Assembly: GCA_964007475.1 (NCBI GenBank)
Contig: OZ023275.1
Location: forward strand, 2,790,001 to 2,854,000
Source of the DNA: Hybos culiciformis
Taxonomy: Eukaryota > Arthropoda > Insecta > Diptera > Hybotidae
DNA length: 64,000 nt
Direction of reading: 5' to 3'
The notes below the pieces were generated by a model. It was not told where the DNA came from, made no database searches, and saw only the letters and a list, made by a program, of their open reading frames with translations. The position numbers and the translations under genes are program-made. This document shows, piece after piece, positions 1 through 10,334 of this stretch (positions are counted from its first letter, which is position 1; every line of letters begins with the position of its first letter).

Positions 1-130
1 TATTAAATTTTTTTGTTTTTTTTTTTAGTACAGTGATAAAAAAAAAACAAGGCATACAATTTTTAATTTTGTATTGTTAAAGTAAAAAAAAAATATTTGT
101 TCTTTTTTTCTGACTGTGACTATCCAGTCA

Positions 131-248
131 ACTATCTTCTCAACTGTCTTGATTTAAATCCTGCTAGTAGAGAAGATAGTAAATTGACAATTAATAAAGT
201 AATAAAATTTCACCAATACATTCAACTACTATCTTCGTGAAGATAGTA
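131..248. repeat. Cluster of GAAGATAGT inverted repeats
   Basis: Two perfect inverted repeats lie close together. ACTATCTTCTC at 131-141 pairs with its complement at 170-180 (11 bp, 28-nt loop). TACTATCTTC at 227-236 pairs with 239-248 (10 bp, 2-nt loop). The same GAAGATAGT core therefore occurs four times in alternating orientation in under 120 bp. The cause is unknown: a decayed foldback element or a local inverted duplication are both possible. Confidence 0.6.
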
Positions 249-502
249 AAAAAATCCAGTCTAACCTGGGGGTAATATTTTTTCGGTTTTTTAGTTCTTT
301 TTTTTAAATTTTTTTTTGATTTAGTTTTTTTTTTTTTTCGTTTTTTTTTTTTTTTTTTGCAACCGAAGCCGTCGCTTACTTTTTTTTCTAAGCTCGTCGG
401 CACGGACAAAAACTCGTCGGCGTCGCCGTATCGGTTAGAAACTTTTATTGTTTTTAATTCCAGCAATGAATAGTAAACAATTACCCAGCAAAAAAATAAG
501 TA
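191..502 (-). other. GC-richer open frame, possible coding relic
   Basis: The - strand is open from about 502 to a stop at 191, with no ATG in frame. Bases 355-445 are clearly richer in G+C than the surroundings. They read as non-repetitive protein-like sequence (VSNRYGDADEF followed by LSVPTSLEKKVSDGFG), and the motif CCGACGAG occurs twice. The frame then runs into a lysine tract encoded by a T-rich homopolymer zone at 290-358. I do not recognise a family. It may be a decayed transposon-derived coding remnant or chance. Confidence 0.2.
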
Positions 503-1130
503 CTAAATTGTATTTATAATAATTTTACTTATAATTTTGGCTTCGGTTACAGGAAATTATATGGATAATAGCAAATAATATGCATTCAATAAGAAATAAA
601 TAGGAAGGAGAAAAAAGTTTTAAGTACTTTAATCGTGATAAAAGATCTAGGTGGCTTGATTTTACCAAATAAAGACATCGCTGCTGTATCAAAACTAACT
701 CTTTTAGAGTCAGATTTATTTTTATTTTAAAATATTTCAATTTGTTTTAACTAATTTAAAAGAAGACATATTTTTGGATTTAAAAAATCACGACTTAGAT
801 AACAACTGTTTAGAGAGTCATAGCTCATAGATCATAGCATTTATCTAATCAAGGCTATTGCATGTTAAGTAGGTAGGTACTTATTTTCCTTCTTAATTTT
901 AAAAGAAAAATACTTAATTATTTTTAATAAAACTATAAATTCTCTTTATTTAAAGTTTTTATTTTATTTTTTTTCCTTAAATTCCTCTTGCTTCTTATTT
1001 CATTCAAAAAGTTATTAACCGTCTTCTTTTTTTCTCTTTCTAAAAATATTCTGTTTTCTTGTTCTAATAACAGTGTCAAAATTAAGATGTAATAATAATA
1101 ACGTAGTGTTTATTCGAATTTGGTTTTAAC
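503..1130. other. A/T-rich DNA without recognised features
   Basis: Unique-looking A/T-rich sequence. The short open frames here are composed of hydrophobic and lysine codons and show no motif. No gene or repeat is recognised. Confidence 0.5.
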
Positions 1131-1150
1131 ATGCAACAGAATAAAGTAAA

Positions 1151-1195
1151 ACTCCATTATGTAAGACTCCATTATGTAAGAATCCATTATGAGAG
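1151..1195 (+). repeat. Three tandem 15-bp units
   Basis: The unit ACTCCATTATGTAAG occurs at 1151-1165 and 1166-1180, followed by a diverged third copy at 1181-1195. The unit is a multiple of three, so a short ATG-initiated frame from 1131 carries a repeated LHYVR/IHYES pattern. Nothing else supports that frame as a gene. Confidence 0.85.
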
Positions 1196-1319
1196 CAAAC
1201 AAATTACATTAGATTTACAAATTAAAATTTTAAGACAAAATTCACCAAATTTATACATTTTTCTTTTTTTTTTAAATTTTTTTGATTATTTACAATACTT
1301 TTTACTTATATTTTGATAA

Positions 1320-2090
1320 AATAAATAAATACTAAATAAAAAAGTTTTAAAAACAACGTTTTTTAATTGACTAAAAAGAAGAAAATAAATATTTTTTTCC
1401 GGATTGTGGATACACATACTTGAAACTGATTACAACAGTCATTGACAAAGTTGTAGAGCGAAATGAGTTGCATAAAGTTGCTTTTGTAGAAACCTCCATG
1501 CAAAACCCGAAAAAGCGGGAAAATCATCGGAAAAATTTTTATCGATATGATTAGTGATAAATCTTTAACAATCATGAAAACTTGCATGAAAAAAAAAATT
1601 TTCTTCACACACAGAGGTGGACTCAGATTTTTTGATTAGGACATTTCTCTTGAATATTGAATTTCTTTCCATTAACGAAAAATAGTTCCAATGAGTTTAT
1701 GATATTTAGGTATGCATCTTTTTATTTTTGTAGTTATATTTTTTTCTCGACATTATTTATATCTCTGTTTCAGATTCTTATCATCTCGGCAGAATAACAT
1801 TGTTATAAGTGAAGAATATATAGATGTGTATATTTGTAAACAAATTATCCAGCATGAATATATTTTAAATTTTTCCCTATTTTCCTTTAATCTTTGTATT
1901 TGTTAGGATACCTGTTTTAATTGTTTTTTATATTTTGTCTCAAACTGAACGTTCGCTTTTCCAATTAAGTTATTGTCTTTAGAATACAAAAATTATATAA
2001 ATTAAAACTTTTAACCTAAATGCGCAAGCTTTTAACAACAAATACATTGACAGGCCTATTTTCGAACTCACTGTGAAATGATATAAGTTT
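1320..2090. other. A/T-rich DNA, no gene recognised
   Basis: Slightly G+C-richer patches occur near 1400-1560 and 2010-2090, but no frame shows a domain, a splice pattern or a recognisable repeat end. Confidence 0.4.
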
Positions 2091-2100
2091 GATAATTTGC

Positions 2101-2142
2101 TTCGAGGAAATTCGTTGTTCTGTATTTCTAGTTTTCCTCGAA
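2101..2142. repeat. Perfect 10-bp hairpin
   Basis: TTCGAGGAAA at 2101-2110 is exactly complementary to 2133-2142, with a 22-nt loop. It lies in a patch richer in G+C than its surroundings (about 2010-2170). The stem is too short for a typical animal microRNA precursor. Function unknown. Confidence 0.55.
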
Positions 2143-2169
2143 TGAAATGTGCGAACACGAACATGAAAC

Positions 2170-4510
2170 ACAAATATGAAAAAAAAATTCTTTATATGAG
2201 CGAAGAAAGAGGACATTAGTGTTAATATCTTGTTAGTTTATCATCAGAATGTCAAGTATTTATGTACAGAAAAAATTTGCAAGAACTACAAACTTTTTTT
2301 TTTCACAGTTTTTATTAAATATTATTAAAAATTAATAAAAAAATAAAATTGAATTAAAAATTAAAAAGGAATTTTATATACATATTTTAATATTATTTGA
2401 AAAAAAGAAAAAACTTTTTGAATTAATTTTTTTTTTTATTATACTTAAAAAATAACTTAGTAATAAAATTAGAAAATTGTGTGTAATGAATTTTAATTTT
2501 TTTGTTATTTTTCTCTATATACATACTATACAATAATTTAGGTACTTTATATACAGAATGATATTAGATATTATGATATTAAATACTTAGGAAGATGATT
2601 TAAAAACAATATAAATTCATCAGAGTTAGTGTGAATCAGAATGTTGAAAGCTAGCTAGTTATAAAAAAAAGGCAATTAAAAAAAAAAAAAGTATTTTTTA
2701 AGTCGATTTATTTTATTTACTTATTTAATTTGAATTTTGAGGGAAATTTTATTTTTCCTTTTAAAATTGTGAATATAAAATAAATAATATACAAAATGTA
2801 AAATATATAATTTTTTTATACATACTTTTTTTTTAAATATAGTATTATAAAACATTTATTAAATTTTTGAAATATTTATTATTTCTTTTTTTCCTTATAC
2901 TATGACGAACCCCTTAAATCTTATTATATTATCCTTTTTGATCATAAATTGTGGCAAAACGTTAAAAAAAAATCAAAAATTTAAGCGTTTTTATTTTCGA
3001 TTAAATATTCAGAAATATAATTGGAATTATTTGCTATAAAATTTTGTATTCATTTCAAATTTGAAAAAGAAAAAAAAAACGAAAACAAAATAGGTGGCGT
3101 AATTTTCTGTGGAGAGAGAACAGAGAACCTTGAATTTTTTTCATCCGAATTCCTTTTTTATTTAGAGATAATATATTTTTTTATAGGGTTTATTTTTTTT
3201 TTGTTATACATTAGGTACATAAATATACATATTTTAAATTTTAGAAAAAAAAATGTTAAGGAAAAAATTGTCAACCATAGCGTAGTTGTTTCTTTTCTTG
3301 TTCTTTGATCCAGCTCGAAGGACCATAAATTATGTTGAATTTGGGATTTTATTTGTTGATTTAGCTTAGATCAAGCTCGAGTTATAAAAATATAATATGA
3401 TATAGATAAAATACATAATAAAAAATTATCAACTTTGCTTCTGGCTCAAAAATGTCATTTAGTTTTAATAATTTTACTAAAATTTTTTTTAAATTAAAAT
3501 CTGAAAATAAAATTATTAATTCAAATAGTGTTGCCGGATTCTTAGTGATATTGCATTAAATTGACAATATTATTATCAATATTGTTTGCTTTTTGTGTGA
3601 ACGTCTCAACTTTAGAGTATATATTTATAGTATACCTATACTAACTTAATACCATGTTCCTACTATCAAGCCATATACCGTAAAACTACTTAAAACAAAA
3701 AAAAAAAAAATTTCAATTCGAAGATTGTATGATTTGATATTTTTAAATTTTTATTCATAATAATCTTTTAATCTTTGATTAAAATAAAATAAATAATTTT
3801 ATTTGTATGTTAAACTAGAAAAAGGTTTAAACAATTTTTTTTTCATTACAAAAATTTACCATTTAGTTATAAATTCTATTTTTTTTAATTTTTTTTTTGT
3901 AATAAAATTATACAAAAAAAAAAGTAAATTATAACTTTCTTGCGATCAAGAAAAATATTAATTTACTCTTGAGCCTATGGGATGAATTTTTAAAATTATA
4001 TTCACCTGATATTTTAATAATTTTCTAAATAACATAGAAAAGAGGAAACAAATAAAAAAGAAAAAAAAAGAAAATTTCGGTACTTGAATAAATTTGCAAT
4101 TAAATTAAGAAAATTAGAAAGATTTCAGTTTTTCTTCGTTTTTTTTTTTTTGTCCAGAAATAAAATTATAATTTTTTTTTATGTAAAAAAATTTCTTTTT
4201 AATAAAGTATTTTTTACCCATATTTTTAACTAGCATAGTAGTATATAGAGGAAAGGAAAAACTGAGAAAAAAAGGATTCTTTTTATAGTGAAGACCAACC
4301 TTTTTTTTGTTTTGTATATTCAAAATTATCTTCGGCGATATCTTATTTCTCTCCAAATTATTATTATTATTAGTTTTGGTTTTTCTGATATTAATGTGAA
4401 CTACTTTCAAATGAAGTTTTCGTTTATTTTAAGGATTTTTATGTTTCAAAGTGATCTTTTCTGTTAAGAAAGACAAATTATTCGTTAAGTCAATAGTTGC
4501 AATCGAACCT
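2170..4510. other. Long A/T-rich gene-free stretch
   Basis: Homopolymer-rich DNA with no recognised gene. A short imperfect direct repeat (GATC[C/A]AGCTCGA) is present at 3307-3318 and 3369-3380. The longer open frames near 3021-3308 (+) and 4114-4410 (-) are F/K/N-rich compositional frames. Confidence 0.5.
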
Positions 4511-4517
4511 ACATAGT

Positions 4518-4847
4518 CAGTGGAGGATCTACACATGCGTCGCCTTTAGGCACTATTAAAAAATTATTGGGAATATATATTTAAAGGAAAACACACACAA
4601 TTTAACATTTAATTTTATTTAAGTTATTACACTTTACTTCTTAACTTATTCATACATAAAATTTTTATTAAATAAAAACTTTATGAACTATTTACCTATT
4701 TATTATTGGAATTTTGGTTTTGAGCGTTTTATATTTTTATGCAAATTTAATGTAATTTGTAATAATTTTCCGCTCATGGATTATTCTAAATAATATGCCG
4801 CCTTAGGCTCTAACGTCTAACCTATTTGTTATTTGTAAGTCCGGTTA
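4518..4847. mobile_element. Non-autonomous hAT-like element (about 330 bp)
   Basis: The left end begins CAGTGGAGGATCTACACATG and continues into a CGCCTTTAGGC block (4518-4553). The right end (4795-4844) reads GCCGCCTTAGGCTC, then CCTATTTG, then GTAAGTCCGG; this is the diverged complement of a CAGTGGCGGATTTAC-type terminus. The same right-end order occurs at 48428-48490, which supports a family. Flanking octamers TACATAGT (4510-4517) and AGTATAGT (4848-4855) match at 5 of 8 positions, as expected for an old 8-bp hAT target duplication. The interior is A/T-rich and has no transposase frame. Confidence 0.5.
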
Positions 4848-4855
4848 AGTATAGT

Positions 4856-5262
4856 TACATTCGTATTCGTCTAAATTAAATGATCAAATTTTAATAACAA
4901 CATTTTATTTCTTATCCATTCTATACACAATATAATTTAGGCTTGAAAAGTTGATATCATATTTTTAAGGAAATATTTTTTCAGTTTTGCCAAAAGACGA
5001 CATTTTAGATTTGTTCTCTTAATTGCATATAAGAACTATATGATTTTGTTTTCAAAAATTTTTAAAATACTCTGAGAAAACCTAAAAATGTTTAACTTTT
5101 ATGTGTATGTCCTGATATTATTTATATTTTGACAGATGAAACATTTGTTATAAATTTTTTATTTATTTAATTTAAATTGCATTTTTTTGCAACAAAATCA
5201 ATATATAATTCCGCTGTGTCTGCTCGACATTACGTTTTGATTTCTAGCAGTGATAAGTTCAG
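4856..5262. other. A/T-rich gene-free stretch
   Basis: No gene or repeat is recognised. The sequence is A/T-rich with T runs. Confidence 0.45.
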
Positions 5263-5304
5263 CGAATATATATTCTTATCTTCGAATATACATTCTTATC
5301 TTCG
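5263..5304 (+). repeat. Two tandem 20-bp units
   Basis: CGAATATATATTCTTATCTT at 5263-5282 is followed directly by a copy with one difference at 5283-5302, and then the first bases of a third unit. Confidence 0.85.
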
Positions 5305-6328
5305 ATTGTTTCATCTTTAAGTGATTTGGTGTTTTCTTTCAGCTTATGTTAACTTTACCCAAAAAATATTTCTATTTAACTATACTATACTCTATGAATG
5401 TAAAAAATGTGCGGTAATTATATGTATATTACATTTAAATGCTTGTTTATTTTTAGCCATATTTAAAACCATATTATACCATATAAAAACAATTCAAAAA
5501 TTTAAATTCTTTTACATTGAGAAATATAAACAAATTAGATTATTATGATTACAGATTTAAACAATATGAGATTCAATAACATAAACATAAATCTACATTA
5601 TTAGGTATGTAAAAAAAAAGTTCTTTAATTTTTCCTTATTGGGAAGGGAATGTTATTTCCATTTTAATATTATTCTTTTTTTTTTTTGAAAAAAAAGAAA
5701 TTGATTTTTAGAATAAAATAGTATTGAAATAATATTTTTAGAAATTTTATATATTTTCTATATATATATATTTTTTTTTTCAATAATTTTATATTACACT
5801 GACGACGACTGACCTCTTCTATTTATCTTTAACTCAAAATTAATCAAAAAAGACCTTCATTTATATGGAAAAAAAATATTATTATTATTATAATAATGAA
5901 AATAGAAAAGAACGGAAATGAAATAAATTTTCGTTTAATAAATTTTCAATAATTTTTCTGATATTTTATTTTTTTTATTTTTTCATATAGTAACGTTATT
6001 AAATTATAATTGAAGTTTATTTCCGGAGTCTTTTTTTCGGTTCAATTGAAAAAAAAATGGTTATGAGTTTGTTTTTATTTTTTATTTTATTTTTTTTTTT
6101 AATAAAAGTTTTATATCAATTTTTCAATTCAAAAAATTACATTAAACAGAATGAGGAAAAAAAAAATTAAAAATAATATATGTATATAATATTGATAGCC
6201 TACTGATAGGTACATATACATATTGTGTAAAAATAAAACTATAAAAAATTAGGGTGATTTAAAACACTAATTTTTTTTGTGTGAATAAGAAATAAGGAAT
6301 TCGTAAATTAAATAAAACTTGGTAAATA
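5305..6328. other. A/T-rich gene-free stretch
   Basis: Homopolymer and TA/TTA-rich DNA. The open frame at 5321-5548 (+) is a low-complexity F/Y/K/I frame without ATG context or motif. No gene is called. Confidence 0.45.
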
Positions 6329-6445
6329 GGTTAGGTTGAGTTCTTGAAGACCTGGATCGCGACAAGGTTATTCGCGGAGTCGCAGATTAAGTTGCGAAAA
6401 AAGTAATCCTTATAGCCCTGGTATTAGTTTTAGACATTGTGACAA
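6329..6445 (+). mobile_element. GGTTAGGTTGAG-headed interspersed repeat relic
   Basis: The block starts GGTTAGGTTGAG, continues TTGAAGACCTGG and a G+C-rich segment (GGATCGCGACAAGG, TTCGCGGAGTCGCAG), and ends near TTAGACATTGTGAC. From memory, the order 'GGTTAGGTTGAG ... GACCT ... CATTGTG' recalls interspersed repeats common in fly genomes. Its base composition contrasts strongly with both flanks. No terminal repeats or tail are visible, so the class (SINE-like or MITE-like) is undetermined. Confidence 0.35.
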
Positions 6446-6524
6446 AAAATTTGTAAAAGAGGTGTCTTTTTTAAAAATCTCACAGTAGCTATTAAAAAAA
6501 ATTAACATCAAAACATTTCGCTCA

Positions 6525-6680
6525 TCTTTCAGACGCCATGGCGTTAAACACCGTGTTACCAATCCGATAGCATACGATTGAGAAAACTGATCAGATAGGA
6601 ATGATAGTGGAAATATGTGTTGAAGTCGGCATCAATGTTCTGATCACTCTATTTTTGCCAATCCTTTTACTTTTATTCGC
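6525..6680. other. G+C-richer patch, probable repeat relic
   Basis: This segment contains CAGACGCCATGGCGTTAAAC and GTGTTACCAATCCGATAG, and is much richer in G+C than its surroundings. It may be a second piece of the repeat at 6329-6445 or an unrelated relic. No frame or terminal structure resolves it. Confidence 0.25.
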
Positions 6681-6689
6681 AATTATTCT

Positions 6690-8117
6690 AATTACCATAT
6701 GTGAAAGTAAAATCTACTTGAAATGAGTAAAAAAATTTTATATTTATACACAATCCAAACATGATTTTAAATAAAACTTTATTTGAAGCAATTATTTATC
6801 TGTATATACAAACAATTTTTTTTTATATATTTTATTTTTTTTATTTCGATAACAGATTAATAGTCTTATTTTTGTATGATTCATAAAAAAAGTTAGGAAA
6901 GACTTTAGTCGTAATTTTTTATTATCGTACGCTTTTAACTAAAGAATGCATTTTTTTGGGTTTCAATTTTCAATTAAAGTCCACTTAAAAATTCAATCAA
7001 TTGTAGACAAACAAATGCAATTTGATGATTAGTATATATGAAAACCAAATTAACATCTTGCTTTTCGTGGACTCGAACTTCTATGTACGGAAATGCAATC
7101 AAGAAACCTCCAATACAAAAAGAAATAAATATTAAATTAAAAAAATATGCTTAGTTATTTAAATTTTAGGTTTGGGAATAAAATTCTTTTCAATCACCTG
7201 TAATCATTAAAATAATATATGGTGATAGCACATACAACATAATAATGATAGTATCTAGTATCCTGTTGATATAGTTATATATTTATATATAATATTTCTA
7301 TGCATAATAAAAATATTTTTTTATAAAGATTATTTCATTTATAGTTACTTTTCCCGTGAATTAATCTCTATTTGATTCAATAATTATAAATAGGAATTAT
7401 TATGGGCTTTTATTATTGTAGGTATAGAATATTTGTTAATAGACAAAAATTCCAAATGTCAATTAATTTTTGCGATTCACATTAGTCTTAATTTTTTCCC
7501 ATTATTGTCATATTAATACTAGTTATCCATACGTGCCCTTAATTTACATTTTTACTCATAAAGTAAAAAGCTCCAATGGCAGAAGGAGAGAGAATTATGA
7601 ATTAACTTTTGGCTTTATTTTATTATTACATGAAATGAGCTAACGAAAAACTCCTGGATTTTTAAAACTTAAGTATACTATTAAAAATAATTAAATACAA
7701 ATTATTTGATTGTAAGTTCTATCCTGTGATAAAAAAAAAATCTAGGTATATTCCAAAATTAAAAATAAAAAAAAAAAAAAAACGGATTTTTTTATTAAAG
7801 AAACTTTTAAATAAATATAAGTGTAGCTCATAAAAATTAAGTTGGTATTTCTATTTATGTACAGTACATACATTTCATAATATATATTATACACATGCAT
7901 TAGTTTAATGATAATGCTTCATTGGACGAAGAAAAATGACCTTTTCATATTTTTTTTTATTATTTTGATAAAATACAGATTTTTCCTGAATATTTAAATC
8001 GGATTAAAGGATTTTTTTTTTCGATCAATAGCAATTTTCTCTTTAATATTTAAATCCTTTTTATCATCAACCATATAGATGTAAAAATTATTATGTACAT
8101 ATTTATTTATTTTGTGT
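6690..8117. other. A/T-rich gene-free stretch
   Basis: No gene is recognised. The sequence is A/T-rich with short TA and A runs. Confidence 0.45.
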
Positions 8118-8168
8118 ACATTCAGCGCCGCCGTTTTTAAGAATTCATTCAGCCTCGGGCAAAATAAA
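8118..8168. other. Short G+C-rich island, possible transposon remnant
   Basis: CAGCGCCGCCGTTTTTAAG followed by CAGCCTCGGGC stands out from about 20% G+C flanks. The GCCGCC and CTCGGGC wording recalls the hAT-like ends at 4795-4844 and 48428-48490, but no boundary or matching end is visible. A - strand frame runs through it without an ATG. Confidence 0.2.
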
Positions 8169-8944
8169 AGAAAATTCAAATGTTGTTAAGAAAAGTTTTT
8201 ATGTTAATATGCTTTTTTTCTTTGCTTACTGTCAACTGAAAAATAATATTTCAATTTCAAAATCATTTGTTGTAAAAATAACAGTTTTTTTTTGTAATTA
8301 TCATATTACTGATTGGAATTAATTACATATTATATGAAAATTTTTTGTACTCTGTAATGAGAATTTTCTAAATGCAACTTAATCTAAGCTTTTATTATAT
8401 TTAATTTTTTTTTCGAAAAAGTTAAATCTTTTTTTGCCTAAATCTTAATTTTTAAACTAAGATTATCTGGATTAAAATGCATTTGTAGACTTCAAAATAG
8501 TGTAAATTGCAAAACTGCAGTTTTAAATTTTTTGGATGCTAAAACATGTGGCTCAAGTATATGCCTACAAAAGATGGATCGACTCTGTTTATATTTATAT
8601 TTTTTATGTATGTATTTTTATGATACGATTATGAGTCCTATATGAATCAATAAACTTCCATTGAAAATAAAGTAAAGTTTTGAGGTTTGTTTTGTGTAAA
8701 CTGGTGTACATCCTACATATATATAAATACGAAATAAATATATAAAAGTTATATAATACATAATATATATAATACATAATATGTGAATAACATTATAGTT
8801 TAAGTCAATTTTTATATACCGCCTAGTTAAATGTGATAAAAATACTACACATATTCGATGAAAATTTGAAAATAAACAAAAACTACGTAATATGATATTT
8901 TATATTTATTATAATAGTTATAATAAATATATAGTTACTCAACA
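8169..8944. other. A/T-rich gene-free stretch
   Basis: Includes a short tandem of ATAATACATAATAT units near 8750-8785. No gene is recognised. Confidence 0.45.
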
Positions 8945-9493
8945 TTTGATATGTCTTATGCAGAGCGTTTACAATTGTTGAATCTGCACTCGCTTGAGAG
9001 GCGAAGAGAGGTGGCTGGTGTCGTTTTCCTCCATCAATTGATTCTGGGAGCCATTTGTTCTGATGTCCTTGGTAAGATTAACCTTCGAGTTGTCGAAAGA
9101 TCCCTAAGAAGAGTTGATCTTTTTTCCGTTGATTGGCATCGAACTAATTATGGTAGGGGGGAGCCGGTCTCCAGAATGATGGAAGCGGCGAATGATTGCG
9201 AGGATGTGTTCGATTTTAATCTTAGTAAAGACTGCCTTAAGAGGAAGCTTTATAAACGGAATAGATAATGATATTATTAATATTATTAATTAATTGATAA
9301 AAATATTAATGAGTTGCCAAAGATTGGCTGCAATGTCTGAAGGAGGGAATGTGTAATTTGCATTTCATTTATTTGTATTATTTTTTCTGCTGTTGTTATG
9401 TAATTGTGTGTAATTTTTATATATTTATATATCATTGTAAGTGGTGAATATTTGAGCTTGAGTTAAGCTAACTAAATAAATAAATAAATAAAT
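8945..9493 (+). mobile_element. 5'-truncated non-LTR retrotransposon tail, family 1
   Basis: This is the 3' end of a LINE-type retrotransposon: the last about 105 codons of the reverse-transcriptase protein (8951-9268), a 3' UTR of about 200 bp and a terminal tail of TAAA repeats at 9473-9493. The abrupt change near 8945 from about 20% to nearly 50% G+C marks the 5' truncation point, as expected from incomplete target-primed reverse transcription. A simple-repeat tail rather than pure poly(A) separates it from the element at 9967-10334. Clade assignment (Jockey-like or I/R1-like) is uncertain. Target duplications are ambiguous because the flank resembles the tail. Confidence 0.85.
8951..9268 (+). 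pseudogene. C-terminal fragment of LINE ORF2 (reverse transcriptase)
   Basis: The 105-residue frame opens MSYAERLQLLNLHSLERRRE, the pattern of the 'Y..RL..LNL.SLE.RR' segment that follows the reverse-transcriptase domain in insect LINEs. It continues through HRTNYGRGEP and FDFNLSKDCLKRKL, matching the 'RTNYG.NEP...FDFNLS...K.RL' C-terminus of that family, and ends with TAA at 9266-9268. The endonuclease, the polymerase palm with its catalytic YADD box, and ORF1 are all absent. The in-frame ATG is an internal methionine of the ancestral protein, not a true start. The intact frame suggests a fairly recent insertion, or chance survival of a short fragment. Confidence 0.8.
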
Positions 9494-9837
9494 ATACAAT
9501 ATCCTTATTTTCATTTTATATTTTTATTTTTTATTATTGTTGAGGCAAAAATATGAATACATGGTATACTGATAAGAATTTATTATTGAATATTATGTAA
9601 CATTTCAATCATTGATATAGTTGATTAACCCCTTTATTTAGGACATTTAGAGATGATATTTATGTATTTCACTAAGGAAACAAAAATATATAAAAATTTT
9701 CTCATAAGCATTTTTTTTTTTCTTTAATAATAAAGTTGATTTAGAAAATTGGTGTATGTATTTATCTTTGGATTTTATTACTATAGTTAACATAAATTAT
9801 TTAGTGAGTTCTTAGAGGAGACTTTAATAAACCGAAA
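9494..9837. other. A/T-rich spacer between retroelement relics
   Basis: No gene or repeat is recognised between the two non-LTR tails apart from short A/T runs. Confidence 0.45.
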
Positions 9838-9935
9838 TCTATATATATGTAAAAATGAAATTTTCTATATTCGCGTGAGATTTTTAGACTCCCTGAACGA
9901 TTATTGTGAAAAAATTTAAGTTTGGGGTCTCAACC
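9838..9935 (+). mobile_element. TCTATATATATGTAAAAATG-type interspersed repeat relic
   Basis: The block begins TCTATATATATGTAAAAATG, then TTCTATATTCGCGTGAG, then CTGAACGATTATTGTGAAA. From memory, this order (TATATATAAAAATGAA, a CGCG/CTC segment, then 'CCGATTATTATGAAATT') is shared by a widespread insect repeat that is often Helitron-like. No terminal CTRR hairpin is seen here, so the class is an inference. Confidence 0.35.
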
Positions 9936-9966
9936 TAATTTTGAGAATTAAATGTAATATCGTCTA

Positions 9967-10236
9967 TTGAAATTCATAGACCTACTTCCTCAACTTCAAG
10001 TATTTTCACGTCAAACACGTACCGCTTCAACGTCACACCCATTCTTCGTCAAAATTCCCAGATGTGATAGATCGAGCTTTGGAGATTCGTTTTCAATTCG
10101 CACCTCGAGAATATGGAATGCTCTCCCATCAAAACTGTTCCCAACAGCTGGCGGACGTTTGATTTACGACTTGCGCCGCTTTAAGAAGAGTGTAAATGAT
10201 TACCTACTAACTGTCCCTCTTCTTAATCCCGTCTAA
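9967..10236 (+). pseudogene. C-terminal fragment of LINE ORF2, family 2
   Basis: The 89-codon frame has no ATG (it begins at TTG) and ends with TAA at 10234-10236. Recognisable pieces in order are TRTASTSHPFFVKIPRC, SFGDSFSIRTSRIWNALPS and LRRFKKSVNDYL. They fit the 'R..SHPF......SF..RT.R.WN.LP....FK..V' C-terminus typical of insect LINE ORF2 proteins. No catalytic domain remains. The UTR ends GTGATTTGGTAACTTTAATA before the poly(A), which is useful for finding more copies. Confidence 0.75.
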
Positions 10237-10334
10237 ACTTCCAGTCCTCATTACCAAATCCATACTTCTTATAGTATAAAAGGTATCCCACCTAGTGATT
10301 TGGTAACTTTAATAAAAAAAAAAAAAAAAAAAAA
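9967..10334 (+). mobile_element. 5'-truncated non-LTR retrotransposon tail, family 2, copy A
   Basis: The segment carries the C-terminal end of a LINE reverse-transcriptase protein, a 3' UTR of about 75 bp (10237-10313) and a poly(A) tail at 10314-10334. The same coding end and 3' UTR occur in inverted orientation at 49821-50122; a block from GCTGGCGGACG to GACTTGCGC is identical in both. This confirms a dispersed family. The 5' boundary is uncertain, somewhere near 9967-9990. It lies only about 480 bp downstream of a different LINE tail in the same orientation. Confidence 0.85.

Noticed and set aside
6329..6340. Insect telomere-like TTAGG array
   Set aside because: Only GGTTAGGTTGAG occurs, not a TTAGG tandem array.
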